Made by a program: the position numbers and the translations under genes. A DNA stretch of 64,000 bases from Branchiostoma floridae (lineage: Eukaryota; Chordata; Leptocardii; Amphioxiformes; Branchiostomatidae): assembly GCF_000003815.2 (NCBI RefSeq), contig NC_049985.1:21412888-21476887 (forward strand). Direction: 5' to 3'. Positions 9,665-21,130 of this stretch are shown here, piece by piece (positions within the stretch are counted from its first letter, which is position 1; every line of letters begins with the position of its first letter). The notes under the pieces were generated by a model. The model ran no database searches. It saw nothing but the letters and a program-made list of their open reading frames with translations, and was not told the DNA's origin.

Positions 9665-11764
9665 CAAACATGACTCTACTCATTTTTTAAAACTTTTTTG
9701 ACATGTTTTTAAGTTAACGACGGCAGAAATTGACTTGTCATTCCGTACGAAGAATTAGTGAAAATTACAGAAATATCAAATGTACTACAAATTAAATGAC
9801 ATGCTGTCAAACTTTAAGGCTAAGATACTGTTTGATTGACCTTTTTTGGGCTATCTTAGAAGAAAAAAGTAAGCAAACAGGTTGTAATTGTCTATGTAGG
9901 GTGACGGCTTATTATAAATTAAACTTCACATGCACATGATAATACTTACTTTGTAGTGCTGAACATCCATTCATTTTGTATTTATAGGTGTGAATCACAT
10001 GAAGAATTATAAAGAAAGAAGATGTAACGGGCGCTGGTGATATTATTGGTATCATCTATTTCCTCACTAATTTGAAATAGAAAAATCGTCAAGAATCGGA
10101 ATCAGTTTTACAAACGGCGTAATAAAGTCATTTTATGCAGTTGCACATTGCTTGCAAATCTTGCATTCATTATGAGATTCTCTTGACGAGGAATGGTTTA
10201 TGTTAGAAAGTTTCTTCAGAATAGTAATGTTACTAATGATTATTATAGTAAAAACATTATGAGCACCCTTTGGAACAGTCCATATCAACGCTTTCAGTCA
10301 CCTATTACATTATTGGTAGGTTAAAAGAAAGTAGCGATCATATTTACTGCTTGAAGAAGAGTGTAACAGTCAATACCCAGAAAGGTATCATTGCAGGCAA
10401 ATACATAATGTTTACCTTAATATGGTCTAGCTACTAATAATATGGTCTAAACTACTGTTTATTATTACTAAAAAGCCACTTTGACCTACCAGTAATGTAG
10501 CAATAATGTACCAATGCTAGTATATTTATATATACAAAGGGCTAGACACCAGGGGCACTTTAACCATTGGATGCTGCCCTCGATACATCTGCTTGGAGAT
10601 AAGCAGCCCAACATTCTGATTACAATCACTTTCAGGCCAAGTGAGAAGAAGGTGATGTCACGATTTCCGCACATCAAACTCATGTTTGAAGAGTAATATA
10701 GCGGTAGCCTGATGTCTACAGCTGATTTAAGTCTCATTTGTACTCCCTACGCATAACCTACGGTAGCATAAGTCGCTGCACACTCCTACGTAGGTTGGCT
10801 ACACTCCTTTGCCAGCTTTCATACTTAAGCTACCGTATATGATATCTTCTGCTTGGAAATTATATGTGTGTACCCTCACATTACAAAACCGCCTAAAACA
10901 CGCATGTCGTAATGGACAGGGGCTTTTTTTCTTGGTCCATTCTAACAAATGGTTCTTCGCCAACTGGATCCCGTGTCAAAGTAGAATGTTACAGCGTATG
11001 TCGTTATCCATTTTGTCAATGCAAAATTCCAACGGTAACTGCATGAATTGGCTTTATTTGACAGCTTGTGGACAGTTTCAAAGAAAGAAAACAACGATGC
11101 TAGATGGACAAAAACCATTGCATTTATGAGACCAAAGTGATCACATTTATGTATATAATTACCATAAGTACAATAAGCACTAACATAAACAATGCGGGAG
11201 TACTACGCTGACCAAAATGAGTATTAAAAACAACTTGCAAAATAAATAGGAGCCCAGGTTATTGCAGTGAGTTCTTACTTCACATTTAAAGTACACAACA
11301 ACAAGAGAAACATACACGTGTTGAACGTTACATGTGCAATACTAGAGTTTGCTTTCTAAAATATTACTCCGTATGTAGACACCGTGTTAACAATATTCAC
11401 AAAATAAAGCAAACAATTTAGTATAAAATTGCATGGCAATTTAGACAACATTGTTTTCTACAAACACACTACTCTCCAAGCAGAGGTTGATGGGAAAAAT
11501 CGTGACCTTTTCCTATTGTATTTTTTTTTCGACCGGAGAAGGCCGGTCGAAAAAAAATATGATAGGAAAAGGTCATGATTTTCCCCACCAACCTCTGCTT
11601 GGAGAGTACAAACACACCAGAATCATGCCCTTAGTGAGAATGCTGAAGGTTTGGTAACATGTAGCGTGTTACTTTTTGTACTGCAGCGTGTACTACACTA
11701 CATTTGATATGGTTGTAGCGGTATCGTGTGCTCAATAATATCCCGAAAGGAATGATCAGTCATT
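9665..11764. other. Intergenic region between convergent copies B and C
   Basis: No supported gene. It holds the 3' flank of B, with AATAAA at 10121 in a context (AATAAAGTCATTTTATGC) like that of the alpha poly(A) region, then AT-rich sequence. A long hairpin MITE lies at about 11470-11607. Open frames here (about 10486-11129) show no recognisable domain or splice pattern. Confidence 0.6.
11470..11607. mobile_element. Hairpin MITE with about 65-bp arms
   Basis: The left arm starts TACTCTCCAAGCAGAGGTT at about 11470 and the right arm is its near-complete reverse complement, meeting at CGACCGG / CCGGTCG around 11531-11549. TACAAACACAC occurs directly before the left end and again at about 11606, an apparent 10-11 bp target duplication. 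The terminal sequence is shared with MITEs at 20731, 32660, 37430, 44374 and 58795. Confidence 0.75.
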
Positions 11765-14281
11765 TCAACCGTCGTTGACTTGAATTGGACTGAAGACCGA
11801 CGCCATGATATTTTCGAAGGAATCGGGTCGCTCGCCAGTGTACGCGTCATGCCCACAGCACTTCTTGTGTCCGACAGACCAGTGTTGTTTCTGACAGTCA
11901 CGGCTGCAGTAGCGGGTCAGCTTACACCGGCCACACAGCTTCAGGGTTCCGGTTTTCCCGTAGCAGGTACAAAAGGATGGTGTAGAGCAAAGTTTGTCAA
12001 TATCCTTTTGTGGACTACTAGAGTTGTATTAGATGATATATTTGAAGTGAAGTACATACATGTACTAGTAATACATTGATCTAGACTACTACTTTCTTTG
12101 CATTGAGAACATTTACACGCATGCGACAGGATGGCAAACTGAGTACGGTGAAGATATTCTAATGATGTAGACATCATAGATATAGACATAACAGCAAATC
12201 TTACCTGTAGCCTGGTTTGCCACATTTGGGGTTGCAGCATCTCAACAGCTTGGTCTTCATCGCCTCTTCTACTATCTTCAAACTCTCTTCTTCACATTCA
12301 TCGAGGCTTCCGGCCTCTCTCAGGTCAGGGTTTGCTCCAAGTTTAAGTAGTAGCCGAACTGTGTCGACGTGGTTGAAGATACATGCATGAACGAGCGGTG
12401 TGTGTTGCCTGTTGTCCCGTATGTCTAATGTTGCTCCATGTTGCACCAGCAGTTCCACCACTTCTGTCTCTCCTGAGTTGGATTTATGGTACAAGAATTA
12501 CATATCAGAATGGCAAGAAAATGTTAATTGCCTTATGTTGATTGCGAAGTAATGGGTAAAGTAAAAACGAATTGACAAATGTACTTGTTTGCGTCCAAGC
12601 AAATCTGCTAAACGGCCTTAAAAGTTTTTTCATTGCAAAAGGGCCACTTACATCGGCTACATATAGCGGTGAGAAGCAGAACTCCAGTAAGAAGCTCTCA
12701 CGACGGTGTCTGAGCGACATCGCATCGAAACGTAAGCAATGTAAGTAACTGCTGGTTGTGTAAAAAAATATTCTCCAATATCGTATATTCTACCAACCTG
12801 ATTTTTCGGGGGCCTTAAAAGTTGTTTAGTTCCCTTGTATCACAGGTCTGTAGACTATAGTCTCTTTTTCCGCTGTCGTCTTTTTTTAGTCAATACATCT
12901 ACAAAAAATCGTTTTGAATCAACCTACCGTTGAACGCTGCAATGTGAAGAGGAGCATGAGAGAGCGCGGATCTCTTCGCCACAGACGCCCCCTCACGGAG
13001 CAGCAATTTCACTATGTCGACATGTCCCCTTTGGCAGGCGATGAACAGTGCTGTGCCAGTGCTTGCCTTGTCGCTGTATCGTAGATCGAAGTCAATGTCT
13101 GCACCTGCGTTTGGTGATCAAGGGTTACGCTTTAGCAAAACTGAAGCACGCAAACGGGACTTCACATTGTTGATTTGATTTGCAAGGAGGTCATTTCGAA
13201 GTACATGTACACGACAACCACTTGTTCAGAACTCATATAAACGTCGACAACACAAACCATTCCGCCGGTACGTTACCATCGAGTTACGAATTGCAAGGAC
13301 TTCCAAATAAATTCCTAGTGATTAAGACTTGGACACAATCCAGCTGAGCTACATGTGAGCTAGACATTGGATATTGTTACTGCGTTGCGTATAGTTCGAG
13401 CAAAAGACAAGGGAGACACACAGTCGTGTTATACTTCTTTTTCACCAATTGTCTGCACACTACTGAAAAGATCAACGGTGTGGCTATAGTAGTGCCCGTA
13501 CTTCACACTTATANNNNNNNNNNNNNNNNNNNNNNNNNNNNNNNNNNNNNNNNNNNNNNNNNNNNNNNNNNNNNNNNNNNNNNNNNNNNNNNNNNNNNNN
13601 NNNNNNNNNNNNNNNNNNNNNNNNNNNNNNNNNNNNNNNNNNNNNNNNNNNNNNNNNNNNNNNNNNNNNNNNNNNNNNNNNNNNNNNNNNNNNNNNNNNN
13701 NNNNNNNNNNNNNNNNNNNNNNNNNNNNNNNNNNNNNNNNNNNNNNNNNNNNNNNNNNNNNNNTGTTTTTGTTGTTTGTCTTCCTAATTTCTTCATGTCC
13801 TTTCATATAACGTTGTTACAATACTAAAATAAGTTAGCCCATGTCTATAAAATCGGTCCACAGAATCCACACCGTTCCCTGGGAGATTAGAAGGAACTTC
13901 GGTGGCCTGAGGCACCTACTAATAATACTTGGGAAGTTCTATTCTTGAAGATTAGTGTCCTTCGTGCCCTGGCGCTGGCGGTTATTGTTGGGAGCTAGCG
14001 GCTGATTGTTTTGCCTTGAAAATCGGTCGTGGAAGGCCGCGAAGGAGGCATAAGAAAAGTCGCATTCAACTGTTATCTATAGATCACGGAAACAAACAAC
14101 CCCACCAAATGTCATCGGAACTCAATGTCCTATAATACTTAGTTGTCGACGTCATCCGATCTTTCGAAAAGAATTTAAATATGTGCTCACCAGCTTTCAA
14201 TGCCGCTTCAACGTCTCGCAGTGATCCACGTATGGCAGCTTGCACAAGACGTACATTCACATTTCCCTCGTTTCTCGCCAT
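11765..14281 (-). CDS. Ankyrin-repeat MYND protein, gamma copy C (splice-impaired?)
   Basis: Minus-strand exons are 14281-14191 (MARNEGNVNVRLVQAAIRGS), 13104-12928 (TGTALFIACQRGHVDIVKLLL), 12472-12205 and 11957-11765. The third is a fusion of what are exons 3 and 4 elsewhere: it runs without interruption from GETEVVELLVQHGA through [28 protein letters not shown], so intron 3 is absent. The last exon gives CGRC, YCSRDC, HW, HKKCC and a tail ending SPIQVNDG. At its expected acceptor the AG is GG (11959-11958). An upstream AG (exon start 12017 or 12014) would add 20 or 19 codons in frame without a stop. A 250-N gap lies in intron 1. About 242 residues with the normal junction. Confidence 0.7.
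13514..13763. other. Assembly gap (250 N) in intron 1 of C
   Basis: The homologous stretch in C' (about 52835-53085) is sequenced and is AT-rich with no exon, so little coding sequence is likely to be hidden here. Confidence 0.95.
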
Positions 14282-14715
14282 TTTGTAAGAAACGCTGCAC
14301 ATATGTTGTCGCACCTTGCTCGTGTGCTGTCTGAGTTTGAACTGAAGAAGCATGAGAAAAAGTTGTCTGGTCACGTGAGCTATCGTCTTGTCACGTGAGC
14401 TGTTGTCTCGTGGATAGAATGAGAACGCAAAAGATGATGAGTTGTTTTTTCTTTCTTTAGCATATTTGTGCAGTAATTGATAAAATCAAGACTTGAAAAT
14501 ATCTCTCGCTAATATAAAACGCTCTTCTGAAAAATCTGTAAAAATAAAAACTCAATATTCATTTTCTAAACTTTTTCGTTCTCATGTTACCCATACGCCA
14601 ACAGCTCACGTGACCAAAAATTAGCTCACGTGACAAGACGACTTCTACCCATGATTCTTCACTTCAAACTCAGATAGCACGAGCGGAAGGTGTCGACAAC
14701 AGCGGTTCTAACAAA
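14282..14715. promoter_or_regulatory. Bidirectional promoter between gamma C and beta D
   Basis: The head-to-head start codons are 434 bp apart. Two CACGTG boxes serve the C side (14372 and 14392) and two the D side (14607 and 14627), each pair exactly 20 bp apart, all in TCACGTGA context, and the two pairs are mirror images. The same layout recurs between C' and K. Confidence 0.65.
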
Positions 14716-17700
14716 ATGGCGGTAATAATTGAGCCAAATCTGGACCTATTGTATGCTGCCATGAACGGATCACTTCGAGGCGTTAAAGAGGCTTTGAAAG
14801 CTGGTAAGCAAATATTGAATTATTCCCCAAAATGTTTATGATAATGAACGATGTTGATTCGAGTCGTAGTTTAAAGTTGTTGAAGTTAACTATTGTAGGG
14901 AATTTGAACGACAGTAGCCCGAGTAGTGTGTTTGTGATCTATTGTGTAGTTGAAAACGACTTTTCTTTGCTCCTGAAAGTACGTGTGGTAATATCTTCAT
15001 ATCAAGTGGCCTCCTTTGGCTTTGCGGCTTTTGGAGGGTTATTGTGGGGGCTACTCACTGATTCGTGATTTTAAACATATGGGCCAAGATCTTACACATC
15101 ATTTGCGATAGTCTGCTTCCACTGGACATGAACTTTGCTGCAAAAGGATCTGGCCCATATGTTGATCATGAAAATCGCCCCCTCCCCCAACATATGATAA
15201 CAATTATCTTGTTGTTTCTTACCTCTACCTCGAGCTCCTAGCTCAAAAGTGTCAAAAACACAACCACGCCGCCACTGAAAGTTTATGCTTTTTCACAGTG
15301 CGTTACAGATTTCTCCTAGTATCTGCAGTCATGTACATTTTAGTGTTTTGTTTACATAATTCGTTTTACAGCAAAATTACCGTAAACACGAGCATTTGAA
15401 AAGAATTTGAAAATAGGACATTCGACCTGTAGATGCTTATTCCAACGTAAGTTATCAAATATGTGCACTAGTCACACCTTTTGATCTTTGCCATGTCACG
15501 CAGACAATTTCGGCTGAAAAGAAAAGTCTAGAACGACTGTTGTAGATCACCTTTTGTTCTAACTAATCATGCAACACAATAAGCGATGGTGACTCATTCA
15601 CAGGTGGAAACAGGTGTCAATGGATCATACTACGTGTAAATATTTTGAACTAATTGTCAATTTTAGGATAAATGACAACAGAACCAAATTGATTCGGCAT
15701 ACTCGGAACCCCCATGTAGATCGTGCGGGGTATTCATTTGGCATAGGGCAAACATTTGGCGCACACTTTAAAATGTGACTTTGCAAAATCATTTCAACTA
15801 TATGAAATCATAGGAAAATAGAATCAATACAATTCAGTTTTACTAAACCAGTAATCCACTAATCTCCAAATNNNNNNNNNNNNNNNNNNNNNNNNNNNNN
15901 NNNNNNNNNNNNNNNNNNNNNNNNNNNNNNNNNNNNNNNNNNNNNNNNNNNNNNNNNNNNNNNNNNNNNNNAGCCCTGGGACAGCATTGTACATTGCTTC
16001 CTACAAGGGGCATGTTGACATAGTGAAGCTGCTGCTCCGCAAGGGGGCGTCTGTGTCGAAGAGAACCAGAAGTTCATTTGCTCCTCTCCATGGAGCAGCG
16101 ACCGAAGGTACTATACTACTAGTAGTATGTTGATTCAAAACAAATGCTTGTCTGTATATCGACGGCAACGTTACATCTTGTTTTCTAGTGTCGTAAGATA
16201 CTGTATTTACAGAAATTGCAAAGTATATTGAGAACTAAAGCCTTTACTATAAAAGTGCTAAACGTAACTGAAAGCGTTCTATGAACAAAGGTTCATTAGG
16301 TAAAGGAAATCACATTATCTATCAGATGTCGGCGCTGTGTTGTGTCTGTTCGTGTTACTTTACATACTCACTCACCGCCAAAACCTAGGTTCGATTCCCG
16401 GCGTAGAAACCACAAAAACACTGCGGGAGAGTAGAAACAGTCTCCTGGCTCCCGGGATCCGACTCCAGGCCGGCCAGTTCACAACCCAACACCATCACCA
16501 CTGCACCCAAAGGTCCGGACTGTTTTGGCGCAGTGCCGATGGTTTGGATAAGCTGGAGGGCCCGGGTTCGATTCTCGGGGATTGGAGACTGTTTCTACTC
16601 ACCCCTATCGTTTCAGATATTCACGTGAACATTTGATTGTCACGCGTTTTCTTGAAAGTCGAGATGTATTTTAGACTCCCTTGCAGTCTTCGAATGGGGC
16701 TGTTTTTTTTTGGGGGGGNNNNNNNNNNNNNNNNNNNNNNNNNNNNNNNNNNNNNNNNNNNNNNNNNNNNNNNNNNNNNNNNNNNNNNNNNNNNNNNNNN
16801 NNNNNNNNNNNNNNNNNNATGTATTTCCCGTTTCTCTTAACTAGGAAAGACAGAAGTGGTGGACTTGCTGGTGCAGCATGGTGCAACAGTAGACATACGG
16901 GACGGCTTCCAGAACACTCCGCTCATGAGAGCCTGTAACTACAACCATGTCGACACAGTTCGGCGGCTGATTGAGCTCGGAGCAAGACCTGATTTAACTG
17001 GTGGTCAGTTACAGGGCATGAGGTAAGCTTTGCATTCTTTGAGAACATACATTTAGCACGGACGATCGTTTGAGATTTCTTATGAAGACAAACTTTCAAA
17101 TAAAGTCGGATTGAGTTGCTTGGCTATGCTTTTTCTGTTTTCAGTAAGTGAGTGTGTGTGTGATTGTGTGTGTCTGTGTGGGCGTCTGTTTGATTGGGTA
17201 ATTGGGGGGGGGGGGGTCCGAATGTGCGTGTGTGTGTGTTTGTGCATGTGTGGTGCATGTTTTATACTGCACCGATCCACAGACAGGAACCTAAATGTCA
17301 TGAAACCATGCCTTATTTGAAATGTTCTTGGCCTAGTTCCCTAAACGAGTGAAATCTTCCACTAGGTACTACAAGCCGGGGACAGAAATCGGAAAAGGTG
17401 AAAATGAGGAGAGTTTGAAGCTGGTAGAAGAGGCGAGGAAGTCCAAGCTGTTGAGATGCTGCAACCCTACGTGTGGCAAACCAGGATACAGGTAGGTTTT
17501 GCTAATGATGTTTTCACCGTTGAAATACTTTTCCATCCTATCGTATGTATAAATGTTTTTATAAACGCAAACAGTGGTTACTAGGATATTTTCTTCTAAA
17601 TCCATACAAGTCTACGAAACTAAATTGACAAACTTTTCTGAACTAGTACTGTGCACAGTCACTGAATAGCTTTTGTACCTTTCTCACATTCTACAGGTCA

Positions 17701-17880
17701 ACTGGAACCCTGAAGCTGTGTGGCCGGTGCAAGCTGACCCGCTACTGCAGCCGTGACTGTCAGAAACAACACTGGTCTGTCGGACACAAGAAGTGCTGTG
17801 GGCATGACGCGTACAATCACGATGAAGCTGATCCCCTCCAACAACGGATGGCTGATAAAAGCCATATGAAGCATAGTTGA
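14716..17880 (+). CDS. Ankyrin-repeat MYND protein, beta copy D
   Basis: Exons are 14716-14803 (MAVIIEPNLDLLYAAMNGSL), exon 2 visible from 15972 to 16107 with its 5' third in a gap, 16845-17022, 17366-17491 and 17697-17880. Ankyrin segments include LYIASYKGHVDIVKLLLRKGA and [20 protein letters not shown]. Exon 4 begins YYKPGTEIGKGENEESLKLVEE and carries CCNPTC; exon 5 has CGRC, YCSRDC, HW, HKKCC and a tail YNHDEADPLQQRMADKSHMKHS. It is the only beta copy with this longer tail. Introns are GT-AG with the family phases. The length would be about 250 residues if the hidden part of exon 2 is normal. Confidence 0.8.
15872..15971. other. Assembly gap (100 N) in exon 2 of D
   Basis: The gap starts in the polypyrimidine/acceptor region (AATCTCCAAAT) and ends inside exon 2, removing about 41 coding bases judged from copy K. 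Confidence 0.95.
16385..16615. mobile_element. Two tRNA-like SINE segments, opposite orientation
   Basis: On the plus strand, TGGCGCAGTG (about 16526) resembles a pol III A box and GGTTCGATTCT (about 16565) a B box, followed by GAGACTGTTTCTACT. A related segment lies on the minus strand just upstream, with GGAGACTGTTTCTACT as its reverse complement near 16430-16445. It occupies the same place in intron 2 as the SINEs of H and K. A functional tRNA is not supported because no full cloverleaf is seen. Confidence 0.55.
16719..16818. other. Assembly gap (100 N) in intron 2 of D
   Basis: It follows a T-run and G-run, a typical cause of sequence dropout. Exon 3 begins 26 bp after it. Confidence 0.95.
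17140..17262. repeat. TG-rich microsatellite and poly-G, intron 3 of D
   Basis: TGTGTG tracts are interrupted by a run of about 13 G near 17205-17217. Equivalent tracts occur in E, H and K. The short open frames across it are artefacts. Confidence 0.7.
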
Positions 17881-18898
17881 TTACATGGTGCCATTTAATA
17901 CAGACATGTACTCTGACGAAGGACCAAACCATATGGCTGTCTTTCACTGAGGATATGATTCTGGCGTTCTTGTAGAAATGACGCCCTAAATGAAGCTCAT
18001 ACAGTTGCACGTTTCAAATGACCTTGTTTGATTTCTCTTGTAGAAGAAAGTAAAACCGTTGAACGAGTATATGATTAGTTAGTTGGATTTTACGACGGAA
18101 ACTAAAAAAAAACTGATTACACACTTTATTACACATGTGCATGCTTGTTTGTTGTAGCAACGGACATCTTTGTGTTTTCAGACAAAGATACGAAACACAT
18201 TTGAATTGAATGTAAGAAAATTAAACACACTGAAAAGGCTTGTTGTATTACTGTTATCATTTACTTGTTCGCCATTTAAGAATATAGAGACACTCGTCAA
18301 GAAATTGTACAATATTCAGACAAAAGACACAGCAAGGAAGGTTTACTGATGTTTGCCTACAAGTTTTTATTTGTCAGTTACGTACTTCTACATCAATATT
18401 GTACATGGCATAGAATGGCTCTCTTTAGTAAATCTTTGACATGTTTTAATGTCTACCCTACATGACAAACACGCAATAATACTATTCATTGTTGTAATAT
18501 AATATGTATAGTCATTAATCCTTCAATTGTACTGTCACGGGTCTTACAGCCAATTGGCTATACATTTGTATAAGTCAAACATCACCTTTATTCCAAGGAT
18601 ATATCACTTATACATATTAAATTGGACTTTATACCAATTAACTATTGTAGTTGCGTACATTTTATTGCTCATGAAAAAAAAAACAATTTTCGCCCATCTC
18701 TGACATTTTCTCGACACTTTCATATATCTACAAGCAGACAAAGTCATTTCGTACACTTTTCGGTATAAACTCCTGTTATGGGAATCCTGGTATTGACGAG
18801 GGACCCTACCACGGCGTATATCAAAATTTATGGATTTATTCCATTAGGTCAGGGTAATAACCATCTCCTGTTGGAGCAAATACAGAGAAAAATGACCC
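17881..18898. other. 3' flank of beta copy D
   Basis: About 1 kb repeated almost unchanged after E (19586-20690), and in diverged form after H, at 43775-44330 and after K, so it travels with beta genes. The region homologous to the alpha poly(A) signal reads CAGACAAAGTCATTTC here, without AATAAA. No other coding sequence is seen. Confidence 0.6.
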
Positions 18899-19585
18899 CC
18901 GGTCAGTGTCAAGGCATGAGGTAAGTGTTGCATTCTTTGAGAATATACATTTACATGTATGTCGAACGATCGTTTGAGATTTCTTATGAAGAGATACTTT
19001 CAAATAAAGTCGGATTGTGTTGTGTCTGTGTGCGTCTGTTTGTTTGTGTGATTGTGTGCGTGTGATGCGTGTTTTACACTGCACCGATTCACAGACAAAA
19101 ATCCAAATGTTATGAAATCATGCCTTATTATCAAATCTTCCGCTAGGTACTACAAGGAGGGGACAGAAATCGGAAAAGGTGACAACGAAGAGAGTTGGAA
19201 AATCATAGAAGAGGCGAGAAAGTTGTTGAGATGCTGCAACCCTAAGTGTGGCAAACCAGACCACAGGTAAGTTTTGCTGATGATGTTTTCCGTTAAAATA
19301 TTTTCCGATCCTATCGTATGTTATTTTCAGCTCAAAGAGTGATCGTGAATACAAGAATGCTTCCTTCTAGATGCATACAAGTTGACAAAACTAAATTGAC
19401 AAACTTTTCTGAACTAGCACTGTACACAGTCACTGAATAGCTTTTGTACCTTTCTCACCTTCTACAGGAAAACCCTGAAGCTGTGTGGCCGGTGCAAGCT
19501 GACCCGCTACTGCAGCCGTGACTGTCAGAAACAACACTGGTCTGTCGGACACAAGAAGTGCTGTGGGCATGACGTGTACTTGTAA
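18899..19585 (+). pseudogene. Beta copy E, 5'-truncated (exon 3 end, exons 4-5)
   Basis: Only the last 20 or so bases of exon 3 (to 18920, CAGTGTCAAGGCATGAG), exon 4 (19147-19266) and exon 5 (19468-19585) remain. The left edge joins directly to D's 3' flank inside a C-run (ATGACCCCC), so promoter, exons 1-2 and most of exon 3 are gone. Exon 4 reads YYKEGTEIGKGDNEESWKIIEE, then CCNPKC. Exon 5 has a complete MYND second half and stops after HDVYL, earlier than D, because four extra bases (TTGT) shift into TAA. The splice sites are intact, so these exons could act as an alternative 3' end for D. Confidence 0.8.
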
Positions 19586-20690
19586 TCACAATGAAGCTGA
19601 CCCCCTCCAACAACGGATGGCTGATAAAGGCCATATGAAGCATATTTGATTACACGATGCCATTTGATACAGACGTGTACTCTGACAAGGGACCAAACTA
19701 TGGCTGTCGTTCAGTTTCACTAAGGATATGATTCTTGCGTCCTTGTAGAAATGACGCCACAAAGCTCGTTCAGCTGCACGTTTTATATGGCATTGTTTGA
19801 TTTCTCTTAGAAGAAAGTAAAAACGTTGAACGAGTATATGATGAGTTAGTTGGATTTTACGACGGAAACTAAAAAAAAAGTGAATACACATGTACACTGT
19901 ATTACACATACGCATATTTGTTTATTGTAGCAATGGGCATCTTTGTGTTTTCAGACAGAGGTACGAATCACAGGAACTTTGAAAGTAAAAAAATTAAACA
20001 GACACTGAAAAGGCTTGTTGTATTACTGTTATCATTTACTTCTTCGCCATTTAAGAATATAGAGACACTCGTCAAGAAATTGTACAATACAAATGTATTC
20101 AGACAAAAGACACAGCAAGGAAGGTTTACTGATGTTTGCCTACAAGTTCAGAGTTATTTGTCAGTTACGTACTTCTACATCAACATTGTACATGAAATAG
20201 AAGTGCTCTCTTTAGTCAATCTTTGACATTTTTCAATGTCTACCCTACAAACACGCAATAATACTATACATTGTCGTAATATAATATGCAAAGTCATTAG
20301 TCCTTCAATTGCACTGTCACGGGAGCCAATTGGCTATACATTTGTATAAGTCAAACATCACCTTTATTCCAAGGATATATCACTTATACATATTAAATTG
20401 GACTTTATACCAATTAACTATTGTAGTTGCGTACATTTTATTGCTCATGAAAAAAAAAAAACAATTTTCGCCCATCTCTGACATTTTCTCGACACTTTCA
20501 TATATTTACAAGCAGACAAAGTCATTTCGTACACTTTTCGGTATAAACTCCTGTTATGGGAATCCTGGTATTGACGAGGGGCCCTGCCACGGCGTATATA
20601 AAAATTTATGGATTTAATCCATTAGGTCAGGGTAATAACCATCTCCTGTTGGAGCAAATACAGAGAAAAACAACCCCCTTGTAAAGGTCG
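19586..20690. repeat. Duplicated beta 3' flank after E
   Basis: Near-identical to 17881-18900. Together with exons 4-5 it forms a tandem duplication of about 1.8-1.9 kb (about 17003-18900 and 18901-20690). Confidence 0.75.
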
Positions 20691-20730
20691 GTATTGTGTA
20701 TTCGTCCAGCGGTTGGATGAGGAGATTGTT

Positions 20731-20850
20731 ACTCTCCAAGCAGAGGTTCGGTTCCTGCTGTTAAAGAAAGCAGCACAAAGTAGAATGTCGATAAAAAGCC
20801 TAAAACTCGTGGGAGAAAAACAATCCAAGCCGAACCTCTGGTTGAAGAGT
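20731..20850. mobile_element. MITE, ACTCTCCAAGCAGAGGTTCGG ends
   Basis: The element is 120 bp. The left end ACTCTCCAAGCAGAGGTTCG and the right end CGAACCTCTGGTTGAAGAGT are imperfect inverted repeats. It lies about 1.2 kb upstream of alpha copy F and in the same position upstream of G, I and L and in the H upstream region, so it was present before those duplications. Confidence 0.75.
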
Positions 20851-20955
20851 AGCCGTAACTGCATCTTCATGCTCTGACTCTTCTGACTAGCCCCCCATCT
20901 CCTCTAGCCTTTAGCTGGCTCAACAGGTCACTGAAAAATGTAAAAATACCAAATA

Positions 20956-21130
20956 CAGTGGAAGCCCGCTTAATTGCACGGCCTGTTTGCCAGCGAATTT
21001 CGTGCAATTATCCGGCTGGTGCAATTATGCGAAGTTATCTAGCTGGACCGCACCGGTTTTGGATTTGGGGATTCCGTGCAGTTAACAGAAGTGTGCATTA
21101 ATCCGTTGTGCAATTAACTGGCTTCTACTG
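20956..21130. mobile_element. pogo/Tigger-like MITE with TA target duplication
   Basis: The element is 175 bp, with CAGTGGAAGCCCGCTTAATT at the left and AATTAACTGGCTTCTACTG at the right, flanked by TA (20954-20955 and 21131-21132). The paralogous upstream regions read CCAAATATAGAG, exactly the empty site. The terminal CAGT..AAGCC..TTAA pattern is typical of pogo/Tigger ends; no transposase is encoded. Confidence 0.8.

Noticed and set aside
10486-11129. Several 60-106 residue frames in the B-C intergenic region
   Set aside because: No domain, no codon pattern, no splice signals matching neighbours; consistent with chance.
13426-13827. Open frames spanning runs of N (also near 4716-5181, 15859, 16637-16938 and 28715-28963)
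   Set aside because: They are produced by translating N and carry no information.
17684-18010. Minus-strand frames with [20 protein letters not shown] recurring at each copy
   Set aside because: They are antisense to the conserved MYND exon and exist only because that exon is conserved.
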